Origin: Strobilurus pachycystidiatus
Lineage: Eukaryota; Basidiomycota; Agaricomycetes; Agaricales; Physalacriaceae
Direction of reading: 5' to 3'
NCBI GenBank assembly: GCA_019915135.1
Contig: JAHLMK010000011.1
Coordinates: forward strand, 682,001-746,000
Length of the DNA stretch: 64,000 nucleotides
The position numbers were made by a program, and so were the translations under genes. The stretch's first letter is position 1, and each line of letters begins with the position of its first letter. Positions 1-10,184 of this stretch are shown here, piece after piece. The notes below the pieces were generated by a model, which was not told the DNA's origin, ran no database searches, and saw nothing but the letters and a program-made list of their open reading frames with translations.

Positions 1-224
1 GGTTTATGGGACCTTACGCGGTAGTAACAAGGACCTCGGCAGGAAACTATGTGGTCTGCGAGTTGGACGGGACAATCTACAAAGACAAGATAGCTCAGTT
101 CCGTGTAATACCTTTTGTATCGCGACGAGATCCTATAGACCTTGGAAAACAGTTCTTTGATCGACTACACTTCATAAGTAAGCCGATCACAAAGACCTTA
201 GATGTCCTTGCGAGAACTACGTGA
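1..224 (+). mobile_element. Ty3/gypsy polyprotein, integrase C-terminal end (partial)
   Basis: The open frame enters from the left edge of the window and stops at 222-224. The first visible residues are F-M-G-P-Y-A-V-V, followed by an ELDG block and FRVIPF. This is the GPY/F module at the C-terminus of Ty3/gypsy (Metaviridae-type) integrases, which follows the catalytic core. Only the last 74 or so residues are inside the window, so intactness of the element cannot be judged. The downstream DNA is probably the 3' end of the element. Family assignment is confident; activity is unknown. Confidence 0.85.
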
Positions 225-565
225 CCTTGAGCACCCAGGACTGGACTACAGCTTCAAAAGGAAGCCAAGGTACCATACCAGATGACGGGGACGTCATCAG
301 AAAAGTAAAGAGAGAATAGAGGGACATCGGTCCATTTATTCAAAGACTATAAAAATTTTATTTAAGACTTATTCTGTGCCCAGCTGGCTACAAAGGTAGC
401 TAAGGTAGCATTGAACTAAGGACAGAATAAGGAAGCAAGACAAGGCACGAGGCATCAGGGAAGTGGCGGGGTGCGAATAAAGAAAAAGCTTAAAGGTGAT
501 GGAACCGTAAGGTGATGTGGTAAGCGCAAAAAGGAAGCACCACGCACCAAACCACCACCACGACA
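225..565. other. probable 3' end/LTR region of the Ty3 element and upstream region of the next gene
   Basis: There is no convincing coding frame here. It directly follows the integrase stop and contains an A/T-rich stretch with a TATAAAAA-like sequence near 349-356. An LTR is expected here by position, but the matching 5' LTR lies outside the window, so its borders cannot be set. The last part must hold the promoter of the gene starting at 566. Confidence 0.35.
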
Positions 566-2619
566 ATGTCAACAAGTTCGCACCAAGACACCGAGCGCAA
601 GGAGGACGTGAAGGTAAGCAACCAACACGATCGCCGGCAGGGCGGCATGCGAACTTACTTACCAAAAGGAGCAGTCGCCGCCGCCGCCGCCAACGTCGCC
701 ACAAGAACATCAGGAGCCTCCCGCAGCTCAGGAGGAAGAGGAAAAAGAGGCACTAGCGCAGGAACAGGTGAGTGACGGGCAACGACGCGTAAAGAGACGA
801 GAAAACTCACCACGACCACTCTTTGCGCTAGCCCCCTCCCATCGCCTGTGAAGCCAGGCCGGACCACGTCAAGATGACCCGCCCCCTGTTTAACTACAGC
901 GGCTTCCTCACGAACATGACCGCACCGCCAGAGCTGGACGCAGGGATCAGTCTGCGCCTGGCCGAGTCACTGTGCGCCAGCCCAGCGTCAACCCGCGACA
1001 TTCTGCAGGCGGCCGGTTACAAGGGGTACCTCCGTAACGGCGTCTTTTGGTTGACTTTCCAGGACGCACTCGAATCGACCCCAGCGGGCAAGGCCACTCC
1101 GCTGGAACGCGTCGAGATGGCGCTGAGCGCCGCGTGGCGCGACGCCACGACCTACAGGAGGCAGGTCCGCCCCGTCTACGACATCACCTTCCTAGATAAC
1201 GACCGCATCGCCCCCAAGCTCGCGCTCCGGCTTTCAGAAGACGACGCCCAGCGTTGTTTTCTGGAGCTGGATCACCTCTGGAACTTTGTGCGCGACCAGG
1301 ACCGGGCTAATCTATTCTGGGGCGCGCTGCTCGTGGAAATGCGAAGACAGCGCGACGAGACCGCCCTCCAGGGGTCGTTCTACAAAACGATGGATAATCT
1401 GATCGAAAGCGCGATAACCGAGCTTGGAATCGCCAACTACGAGCGCGACGGGACGCCCAGCCTCGACAGCAAGGTCGAGGACGAGGATACGCCGCGCCCC
1501 ACGATGCAGGAGATTGCGAAGGAGGAGTCACCTAGTCCTCGCGACTCGCGAACGCCGTCCCCGGCGCCCTCCTCGCACCATGAACCCACGCCCAAGCCCG
1601 AGGCGGAACCCCCCAAGCGCAAGCCGTATGTCGCGGCGAGCAAAGGAGGTCCCAAATCGACCACCAAGTACGTCCGCCGCACCCTCGCGCCGCTAACATT
1701 TGCTGACGCTCCGCCAAGGCCGAAGGCCGTCGCAATAAAAGTGGAACCCAAGGACAAGGACGTCGCCCCCGCCAGGAAAACCTCGGTCGCGCGCGCCACC
1801 ACTGGTGGAAGCCAGAAGCGCAAGTTCGTCGAGGAGGAACCGGAGGAGGAGGACGAGCTGGAAGAAGACGCCGAAGCCAGCGCCGAGGAAGAGGACGACT
1901 TCGTCCTCGACGTGCGCGACAAGACCAACCCGCGCATCCCCCTCCACCGCGACGACGGTGTCTGCGTCCCCTGCATCAAGCAGCGGTTGACGTGCACCTA
2001 CTTCCGGATTCACGCCACGCCCGCCGAGAAGAACAACAGTTTCACGTGCGACCAATGCAAGGAAAAGGACGGACAGCACGGTCCGTGCTGGGTCGCGTGG
2101 AGGCGAAGTCAGGTCCCCGCGCCGTGGAAGGAGGTCGCGCTGAAGGTCCGCGCCCAGTTGCAGGCCGTGGCGAGGAACAAGCCCGACTCCCAGATCAGGG
2201 CCCGCCGCCACCAGGACTATTCCGACGCCGCCCAAGCGATCGCGAAGGAAGCGGACCAGCGGTGGAAGGGAAAGAAGGGCAAGGCGAAGAAGGAGGAGAC
2301 GTCGGACGAAGAGGCCACCGGCGACTCCGACATTGAGGAGGTCCACGCGCCCCGCACCCGCCTCCAAAAAGGAAAGGTTAGCGCAGCCCCGCCTCCCGCC
2401 TCGACCAAGTCCTCGAAGGGGGCCACCACTTCGATCAGCGCGGTCCAACGACAGGACAAGGGCGAAGGAGCCAGCCGTCAAGGTGCGACGTCCTCCGCCT
2501 CCACCAGCCGCGTCGACCCCGCCGAGGACGTAGACAAGGTCCTGGCGTTGTACTTCTCCCTGAGTGAGAAGAGTCGCAAGAAGTTTAGGAAGATCGCAGA
2601 GATTGCGGTGGGACGTTAG
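566..2619 (+). CDS. zinc-cluster-like, low-complexity nuclear-type protein, 644 aa, unknown function
   Basis: I read three exons: 566-613, 669-767 and 832-2619. Introns 614-668 (GTAAGC..AAG) and 768-831 (GTGAGT..TAG) keep one frame, giving 644 aa rather than the 581 aa that would start at 874. The new N-terminus has a run of prolines and a run of glutamates. Residues about 65-250 look globular, followed by a long basic/acidic disordered stretch. A cysteine cluster at about residues 430-475 (spacing C-x2-C-x6-C, then C-x2-C-x8/9-C) could bind zinc. The C-terminal 35 residues look helical. Introns argue against a retroelement gag. It sits next to a Ty3 end and orphan genes, which suggests accessory DNA. 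I do not recognise the family. Confidence 0.65.
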
Positions 2620-3007
2620 TAGCGTCCCGCCGCAATTCCCTTTATATATACACGAACTTTAGTCACAGTGCCACAATGGACACTTTCGTATACGCATCGC
2701 CCGCCCTGCCCCGTTGTACTTTATATGAAAATTTACAACTTCTTGTAACGAAAGAACCGTGTGAAAACACTAAGGAAACAAGAACAAGGACCTTAGTTGA
2801 AACCTTAAGTCAAGGGGAGAGTCCAGGACTCTCCTTGATATACCAGAGGTCGCAAAGGTCGGAAGCTAAGGACTTTGTTAAGTCGAAAGGGCCCACAAGG
2901 AACTGCGTTGCAAGTAAAGTAATACAGGCAGAAGCAATGTGACTAAGGACAAGTTGTAAGGAATAAAAAGAAAGGCGACCTTTAGGTCAAAAGAAGTCAT
3001 CTAAGGA
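2620..3007. other. intergenic, AAGG-rich, with a near-palindrome
   Basis: No gene is seen. The stretch is rich in AAGG on the plus strand. It holds an interrupted palindrome at 2811-2837, with arms CAAGGGGAGAGTCC and GGACTCTCCTTG around a single A. It lies between the convergent 3' ends of the 644-aa gene and the minus-strand gene ending at 3008. Confidence 0.4.
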
Positions 3008-4145
3008 CTAAGCAAAACGACTCCAATCAGGAGGGACCGCAAGGTTCGCAAGGCGCGCATAGAAAGGTCCTGCGTGGCTAAGGTCGATTGCTAACATACT
3101 AGCAGCAAGGAGTTCGTAGTCTACTTCGGTGGCCTCCGACCAGTCGATGAGCCAGAGTAGTGGATCGATGATAGGCAGCGACTGGTTGGGGCGCTGGAAA
3201 CACAGAAGTTACAAACGGACCTCAAACTACGAAGTTGTTCACGGACCCGATTGGCGGGAAGGTCAATCTCGGGGATCAACCGACGCATATTGGGAGGTCT
3301 ATCCAACGCGTAGGCGTCGTCCCAGCCGTAAAGAGCAGAGTTCTGACGTTGGAACCCTGGCCACCACTTCATAACCGTGACAAGGTCGGCAGGAAGGTCC
3401 CCATACTGAACAGGAAGGACCTTCAGGTCGTCAGGCCCGATGTAAAGCGAGCGAAGGAGTGTGGAAAAGCCGGAGTAACCACCAAAGTGGGCCTCGACCT
3501 ACGTCTAAGGTCAGTGCCGACCACAAGACATGAAAGGAAAAGACCAGGTTTAACTCACCATGAAAGGTCCAATGAACTCTTGGGTAAACCAAGGGTGACT
3601 CGCAAGGATGTCCATGTTAAGGTCCCCCAGGTGGAAGCGGGCGCCTTCACCGTCAAAGGTATTGCCTTCGGCGAACCAAGCCTTGCAAAGTTCGACGGCG
3701 GTGTAGTACAAAGGAAAGAAGTGCGCCTTGAAACCTTGAGGAATGGCCCCGTTCTGGAAGTGAAAAGCGGGTTCCCAGATATAACGAAAGCGGACCTAAG
3801 GACCATCCGATTAAACGAGAAAAGTGTCGAGACAAATTCAACTAGACTGACCAGAACGTGCACAAGATAGCGCAAGGTCGGGACGTCTAGAGGTTCGTCA
3901 CGACCAAAGGCATGAACCGGAGGCTTGAGCTGGGGAAGGAGGCGAGTGTCGTCTTCCGTAGCTAAGGTCCCATCCGGATGACGGACTACCGCAACGAAGT
4001 AGCGTGTATAGTTGTACATCTCCATGGCGCAGCTCAGCGCAAGGTCCGCTGTGACTAAGTCATGTTGAAAGGAGGTCAAAGGCGAGCGAAGTCGAACGCC
4101 TTGAATGCGCGTATCTGCAAAGGAAGGCAGGACGGGTGCGGGCAT
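3008..4145 (-). CDS. orphan multi-exon protein, about 300 aa, unknown function
   Basis: Reading from the ATG at 4145 (alternative in-frame ATG at 4151), about four exons join. The first is an N-terminal block ending near L-R-Y-L. Next is a W-E-P-A-F-H block running through D-I-L-A-S-H-P-W-F. Then comes a block with M-K-W-W-P-G-F and D-R-P-P-N-M-R-R. Last is a segment ending W-S-R-F-A, with stop at 3008-3010. The blocks share a strand and have plausible GT/AG joints, but I could not prove each boundary. There is no signal peptide or membrane helix. It sits head-to-tail with another orphan gene (4519-6055) in the same AAGG-biased DNA. No family is recognised; it may belong to a repeat or accessory family. 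Confidence 0.5.
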
Positions 4146-4518
4146 GATCAAAGATGAGATTCCTGGCTCCAGGACCGACTTAAAAGAGGACCCTCATCAG
4201 TCGAAGGTCCGAACGAACCGATAAAATGCAAAGTTTAGGCGCCACCTATCTAAAGGTAGGTACAATCGGCGATAGCCGATCGAACTAAGTTCGATCTTAG
4301 ACCTACCAAGGTGCGGTCAGGAAAAACTTTAAGGGTTCAAATCGAAAGGAGTTGGATTATGCACCAACTGGGCCTAGAGTAGTCTAAGGAAATAAAGTGA
4401 CTACCGCTCCTACAAGTGGGAAAGGAATCCGAAACCAGTATGAAGACGAAGTAGTGAAAACTATGAGTAGTACTGGTTAAGACTTGGCGAAAGTTAAGCT
4501 AAAGTAGGACCTTGTAGT
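4146..4518. other. intergenic between two orphan minus-strand genes
   Basis: No coding frame or RNA gene is recognised. It contains a short imperfect inverted repeat around GCGATAGCCGATCG/CGATCTTAG near 4268-4300 and several AAGG copies. It must hold the promoter of the gene starting at 4145. Confidence 0.35.
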
Positions 4519-6055
4519 CTACTGAGCCTGGTCAATCGCGTCTAAGGCCGAGATATAAAGGTCGCGAGTCGACTGCAGGACTTGGATACGGCCCCGAATC
4601 TCGTTGAAAGTCGAGATAATGTCGTGCCGGTACTGGCGCTCCAAAATGACCAAGTTGGGCGAGATGTTGGGGTCGTCAAGACCAGACAACCTTGACATAC
4701 GCTTGTGGACTTGGGCCAAGGCAGCAGACAGACCATTGATGTACTGGTTCGCTAAGGGGAAGTAACCAGGAATCAACAAGGCAAACCAAGGAGCGAGGAA
4801 GAAGCACCTTACCGCCTTCAAGTTGTTTAAGAACGACAGGTTCGACCCCAAAGGTCGAAGGCCGGGCCGCCTTTACAACACGGCGAGCGTTCTCATCGTT
4901 AAGCTTACGCTTAGGAGGAGCTTCTTGACCATTGATCGCGCCCAAGGTTTGAAGGGCTTTCTGGTAAACACGGGCGTTAATGTCCATACCGGGAAGAGCT
5001 GCGAAAGGAAGGTAACGGACGGAAGATGACTATTAAAGAAGTCATAAGGAAGTCCGGGACAAACATAGGATTCAAAGGAACGTACCGCTTCGGCTTCCTT
5101 TGACAAGGAATTGGCGACTTGGAGCTGGCGAAAGGCTTCAATAAAGGAAGATGAGACTGGCAAAGAAATTGAGCGCACAGTATCACCGACGACGACAACG
5201 GAGTCCTCACCGTCGCTCTCGCCAGCTGCCACATCGTCAGCCCAATTAAAGTACTCCGGACGAAAGAAGCGCGCACAAGAGTCGGGATCCATCGCGACGT
5301 CGCCGTCTCCCGTCTCGGCTCGTTTCTCCATGGCCTCGGTAACGACCTCGGGCGATTTCTTCGTCTTCTAAGCGAAGACATCCAGAGGTTACAGTAGGAA
5401 ACCAACGAGTAACGAACGGACATACCTTGCCTTTCTCAAGCTTGTCCGGCTTGAAATAAGCGTTATCCGGATGCATAGGGTGACCCGGGGACAGGCCAGG
5501 GAAGTGGGCGTTAGACGCCTTCTTGCAGCTGCTCACCAAAGGTTGGAGGATATGAGCGATGTGGTGCGTCGGCGTCTGAGGGTGAATCCCCAGCAGGTGT
5601 ACCAGCATCCCTACATAGAGGCGGAGGTTGAAAAAGAACACCGCCATGTCCGTCGACACCTTGGAACCATTCGGAAAGGTGCGAAGGTCATGGGCGACGG
5701 CCTAAAAAGAAAACAAGGACAGGATGAAGTCAGGATCAGGAAAAGAACACAGCGAAGGAGTACACACAAGGACTCTCTCCATGATCTTGTCAACATAGCC
5801 GGTGATCTCCAGTGCCACGTCGGGATTCGAACACGCCTTCTTGAGGTCCAGACGATGGACCTTGGGAATGATGAGCGTAAGATGCATGCCGAGGTACATA
5901 AGGAAGTCGGGTGTGTTGGCTGGAGGGTCGTAGTCGAGCGCATAAGCGACGAGACCGGCGCCAAGGTCGCGCGTAGTGATCAGGTCCTTCGCGGACGGAA
6001 CGTGCGGCGTTGTGGGAAGCAGCTTTGCGATGGGAGTCCAAGTTTTGGGAGCCAT
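4519..6055 (-). CDS. orphan multi-exon protein, unknown function, coiled-coil-like C-terminus
   Basis: Exon 1 runs from the ATG at 6055 (MAPKTWTPIAKLLP) through a globular segment. Exon 2 (from about 5701) contains V-F-F-F-N-L-R-L-Y-V-G-M and a histidine-rich stretch. Exon 3 (from about 5368) contains acid-rich D-P-D-S-C-A-R-F-F and ends before GTACGT. Later exons contain P-P-K-R-K-L-N-D-E-N-A-R-R and end in a helical segment finishing I-D-Q-A-Q. Donors GTGTGT, GTATGT and GTACGT are visible; the exon 3/4 joint is not settled. The gene lies in the same AAGG-biased block as its neighbour at 3008-4145. No family is recognised. There is no membrane segment or signal peptide. Confidence 0.5.
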
Positions 6056-7787
6056 GATAGAATAAAGGCAGGAATGAAAGCTCTGAGGACAAGTCCCAGG
6101 ACCTTTTATAACGGAACAAAGTTAGGCAAAAGAGGGTCCATCGGGCGATAGGAAACCAAAAGGAGACTTCGTCACGGCGGCCTGGTACCCAGGATAAAGG
6201 GTCTGAACTACCAAGGACTATGTCGCGGACGACATTTCATAAGTCAAGGGGAGATGATACGCAGGGTACTATTCCAGTACTAGAAACGGGGAATTTTGCG
6301 ATTCCTGAACAGCCCAAAGACCTTAGGAACCTCCAGTCAAGTACCTAGGATAGAGCACGCAGGAGTTACTGCCTTGACGCGGGCAAGCCTCCAGGACAAG
6401 GTCCAAGCGCCTTAACAAGTCCTTTAGGACAGGCGCGATCGAAACCTTCGATCACCTTCATCCGAATATCCTTATCCGCGCGTTGGATCCCTTTCAAGAT
6501 CCCGTACCTTTGCGTGTACCTTGTACTACAGACGATGTGCTATAACCATTCGCACCCAAGGAGGGTCCAAGGTCTCCAGGCGGTTCAGTTCGAGCGACCC
6601 AAGACCTGCGCACCTCAACCCAAAGACCTGGAAGGTCCCGAAATAGTTCAAGGACGTCACAACCCTTTTGGGGAAACAATCTTCGGAGCTGTCAAGGACT
6701 CCGAACCGACGCCTTCCGCTATGCCGATCGATCATGATCCACGATCAAGGACCACCCCGAAAGCAGGGTGTATTACCACTTTAAGAAAGCACTCCCCTGT
6801 AGTGTCTGCGCTCGAAAGGACGTTCTTAACGATCTCCATCCAACCTATCCACAAGAAAGCAGGTGTCCGTAGGACCTTGCAACATAAAGATACCTAAGGA
6901 TCGAAGTCCTTATCGGACCTTGATCTCCTGGGCACAAGGATTGTACCATACCGCCAAGGTGGCGTATATGGCTAAAGGACCAAGCGGCCTGTCCGCAGTT
7001 GTTTCGACCAGGGATAGCCAATGAGAATCCAGCACTTGTATGACTCGAAAGTCCGATGTATCCGATCCTAGAATAGATGCTTACTCAGTAGGAACCCACC
7101 AGTAGTATAAAAGGGCCCAAAGGACCCATATTTCGGTAGCTTAGAGCCCCCTCCAGTAGCCGCTAGTCAGACGCAGCCGTTGTAGTGAATCTATCTCGAG
7201 TTTCGACTCATTTCTGCAAAGTACACAAAGACCCCAAAGACCTTTCCAAGATTTAAAGACATCAGGTGTTGCCAAACTCCTTGAAAGACTCGAAAGAACC
7301 TTATTCCGACGTACCAAGTCAAGTACCAACGAATCTACTTGGTGTTAGAACCTTGTATTCGCAAGAAGGCCGGTTTGCAAGTGGTTCTGCCCTGCACTCA
7401 CGCTCTTTCGTGAAGTACTTCCCTTTGAGGAATAAGTCGAGTTTGAACGAGTGTTGTCAACGTCTGAGACACCTTTCGGAACCTTTGGTCCCGGTGCAAG
7501 ACACTAGAAGTTTGGTTTAAGTGCAAGAAGGAGTCCTTATCGTTAGCAGTCCAGTGGCGTAAAACCTGCGGTAGCGGCCTGACGATTCCAAGACAAAGTC
7601 CTTGTACACCAGAGCACTTGATAGGTAGAAGCTACATTGCCTCGCGCTGTTTAAGGTCTTCATACGTCAAGAGGTTCGGCCTACGACTTCAAGGTTTTCT
7701 TGTGTCATTTCGATCAGAATCCCTACACCCCCCAAAAACAACTCGTAGTTTAACTACAGCGATTCGGAATACATCTCTATTTATCCA
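6056..7787. other. 1.7-kb gene-poor block with AAGG bias
   Basis: Only short chance frames occur. A good TATAAAAG box lies at 7109-7116 on the plus strand, with no long frame after it. This suggests either a decayed element promoter or an LTR remnant. No repeat partner is visible inside the window. Confidence 0.4.
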
Positions 7788-9577
7788 TTACCCAAAAGCA
7801 CCTTGTTCTCTCGAACCTTTGTGCACCCCAGCTCCCTTACAAGGAGTACTAGTTGTGATAAGGATTGATAGTGTGGTTAGACGATAGCTTCTTTTCAGAG
7901 GTCTATTCCGAACTTGCACATCAGCGCGCAAAGAGCAGAGAGTGGGGTGTTGCGAAGCGAGGAAGAGATTAAGAAGGGAGGGATCGATGCAGTTTGTGAG
8001 GTGGTGTTGTGTGACGGAGAAACGAAGATGAACCAACTCTAGATCGTGGTCGAAGATGCGATGTGAGATACCTTCGTACCGGCGGTGTTCCCCTATTTGT
8101 TGGGTGACGGCTCGGGGAATACTACCTGGAGGGGTGAGACGAGGTGATGGACGATGGACGAGACCCTTCCTCTTCCTCTTGTTTCTCTTCTCCGTCTGTG
8201 TAGGCTGAATGTGCCCAACAGCTTCCCCGACTCCCTGCTCGGGCATGTCATCGAGATCTGACATGGGAGGGCGAGGAACGACGAGGATGGTGCACATGGG
8301 ATTCTCAGTTTCGGCCTGGTTACGCATGGCATCGCAATCGCTTTCGACCTGGCGGAGCTGGGCTTGTTTCTCTTCCAACGTGCGAGCCGCCTCCGCTGCT
8401 AGTGCATCATACGCATCCCCTAGTTTTTTCACCTCTTCATCCAACATCGCCTTCTTCGCAACCCAAGCACGCCGCGCATCCGCTCTTTGGGGTACCTTGC
8501 CTGCTTCTTGCTTCTTCGCGTCCACCTCCCGTAAGGTTCTCTCCCGGGCAGCCGCCAGCTCCGTTTCTTGCTGCCGTCTCAGTTCGGCGATCTCCTCCCT
8601 CTTCTCGGCCGCCAAGTGGTCCGCTCTATCGAACTTCTTCTTCACGTCCTCTGTCTTCGCCACATCCTGGTCGGGGATGAACTGTTCAGCTATCAGGCCG
8701 ACATCTCCCTTGTACAATCCAGATGGAATCGTAACCCAGTAGTTCACGAGGGAAGGGATAGAGGGAAGTTGAATGGTCTTGACGAAGCAGGGATGATTGA
8801 CGACTTGAGAAATATAGACATTGAAGCGTCTCCAAGGAAGAGGGTTGATAGGGGGTTTGCCAATGGAGTGCCAGACTTGGGGAAAGAAGTTCGATCTGAG
8901 GCAGGCAGGAATCGCCTGGAGCGCGTAGCCGATCTGGGGGTTGAAATCGCGTTCCACTAGGAGGAAGATACCATCCATTCGAGGATGAGGCACGACAGCG
9001 AGGATGTTTAAGCTGGGTCGGGATGACTGCACGGCGAGCAAACGGGAGAGGACAGCGGGTTTGCAGCCAGTCTAGCCTTGACATTAGAATGACTATGCAG
9101 CGAGTAGAAAAGTGCTAACCTTGCAATACAGAAGGACAATGGAAAGAAAAGGGTCTGTATACACCCGCTGGAGAATGAGGGGATCGAGGGGAGAATGCTC
9201 GGGCAGAGCTTGTGGAGCAGGATGCTGCGAGCTGGGGCCCTGTCCAGACGAATAACGCGATGCCAAGTGGTCTACCCAGCTGTGTCTGTCATGAGCGGCG
9301 TCCAAGTCATCGGATAGAGAAGGGAGACTAGGCGTTCTAGCACCGTCGAGGGCTGTGGGCGGTACGTCGGATGAGGATGAGGATGGTACGCGTGCAGCTT
9401 CCAAGTGCTCTGTCTCGGTGGCATCGTCTATGAAGTCTAGCAGCAGATGAGCCAATGTACTACGTGGACTGCAATATACGCACCTCCCAGCTCGCCGGAA
9501 CCCTCTTCTTCCTCATCCCATTCCTCATCTATGGTCTCTTCTGCTTCAATATCGAAGAGCCCGCTGATAAGGTCCAT
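7788..9577 (-). CDS. shortened Spt5-like protein: acidic N-terminus, NGN-like and KOW-like segments, coiled coil (564 aa)
   Basis: Exons 9577-9484, 9436-9120 and 9071-7788 join in frame over introns of 47 and 48 nt. The N-terminus is acidic (F-D-I-E-A-E-E then a D/E run and G-D-F-I-D-D), like the acidic start of Spt5. Residues about 137-230 resemble an NGN fold (C-K-P at its start, then G-I-F-L-L-V-E-R-D). Residues about 245-263 read Y-W-V-T-I-P-S-G-L-Y-K-G-D, matching the first KOW of Spt5. A charged coiled coil (about 275-370) and a non-conserved tail replace the other KOWs and the CTR. Known Spt5 partners are Spt4 and RNA polymerase; whether this paralog binds them is inference. The gene is divergent from gene A. 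Domain calls are by eye. Confidence 0.6.
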
Positions 9578-9600
9578 CTAGAAATTGGCGTTAGCGACCT

Positions 9601-9622
9601 GGACTCTCCCTATAATTTTAAG
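9601..9622 (-). promoter_or_regulatory. core motif copy 1, facing the Spt5-like gene
   Basis: On the minus strand it reads TTAAAATTATAGGGAGAGTC followed by C, ending 23 nt before the ATG at 9577. It is one of four copies flanking the two divergent promoters, each pointing at the adjacent gene. The A/T-rich half may act as a TATA-like element; this is inference. Confidence 0.5.
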
Positions 9623-9808
9623 CTGCCATGCAGCGCAGAGCTCTCAGGTTGTCTCAACATTGACAAATCATTCATTTTGACAGAAAATCTATTCTACGTG
9701 GGGCGGGAGGGCGCTTACCTGTGCATCCCCGCTTGCTGCTTGACTTCGTCGTGGTAGGGACCTAAGTGGGAAAAGATCACGTGTATGTCGAGCACCTGCC
9801 TAAGCAGA

Positions 9809-9862
9809 GCCCAGAAGACGAAATCCGAGAAAACCGAGGCTTTCGGATTTCGTCTTCTGGGC
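9809..9862. repeat. perfect 20-bp-arm hairpin (left)
   Basis: Arm 9809-9828 (GCCCAGAAGACGAAATCCGA) pairs perfectly with 9843-9862 across a 14-nt loop. The same hairpin, inverted, is at 22134-22187. It sits near the middle of the divergent promoter, so it could be a binding site for a dimer, a boundary element or a relic of a mobile element end. Confidence 0.85.
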
Positions 9863-10052
9863 TGCATTTGGTTATGCCCCTGGCATCCACGTGGCTTCTT
9901 TTCCCTTGTCCTTGCACCACCAACATCAATGTGAGGGACGTCTGAACAACGTCTGAAATAACGTCTGAATACCGCCTGTATGCGGACAATAAGTCATCGA
10001 ATGAATACACAGGTATGTTTGCTCGTAAGATCCAAGTTCAAGCCACCGGAAC

Positions 10053-10074
10053 TAAAAGATTATAGGGAGAGTCC
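10053..10074 (+). promoter_or_regulatory. core motif copy 2, facing gene A
   Basis: It reads TAAAAGATTATAGGGAGAGT then CC, 110 nt before the gene A ATG. The next bases ATGTCGGT open a short upstream ORF. It is the mirror partner of the copy at 9601-9622. Confidence 0.5.
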
Positions 10075-10184
10075 ATGTCGGTATATGTAATCATACAACA
10101 TGGCCACGCCGCATGCCCACAGACACGGTTTAAAGGCGTGTCGCTTTCATAGGTATCTCTTTCATCTTTCTACTCCCATCCTCA

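Larger units (their letters stand above)
9556..9936 (+). repeat. left arm of a large inverted repeat
   Basis: It matches the reverse complement of 22062-22440 with about a dozen mismatches over the core 350 bp (roughly 96-97% identity by eye). Weaker similarity, coding in the Spt5-like frame, extends out to about 9515. The arm covers the first codons and the promoter of the Spt5-like gene. Together with the right arm it brackets about 12.1 kb holding genes A, B, C and a transposase. Confidence 0.85.
9578..10184. promoter_or_regulatory. shared divergent promoter of the Spt5-like gene and gene A
   Basis: This 607-bp region separates two start codons facing away from each other. It carries an outward-facing copy of a core motif near each end (9601-9622 and 10053-10074), a 20-bp-arm hairpin (9809-9862) and three spaced copies of ACGTCTGAA (9939-9971). 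Its Spt5-proximal two thirds is almost identical, inverted, to the region upstream of the truncated Spt5-like exon at 22419. A 25-codon upstream ORF at 10075-10152 precedes gene A. Promoter function is inferred from position. Confidence 0.6.

Noticed and set aside
1437..2481. Long antisense frames of 186 and 262 codons opposite the 644-aa gene
   Set aside because: They are mirrors of GC-rich codon usage in the spliced plus-strand gene; no motif and no promoter support.
5815..5835. tRNA 3' half suggested by GGGATTCGAACACG
   Set aside because: It lies inside an exon of the orphan gene 4519-6055 and no acceptor stem pairs around it.
9455..9757. Plus-strand 100-codon frame duplicated on the minus strand at 22239-22520
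   Set aside because: Similarity follows from the inverted repeat, which is better explained as promoter plus first exon of the Spt5-like gene read on the opposite strand.
9601..10074. Reading TATAGGGAGA as a T7-type single-subunit RNA polymerase promoter
   Set aside because: The ten bases match the T7 initiation region but the upstream specificity bases do not, and the location is nuclear. Coincidence is more likely.
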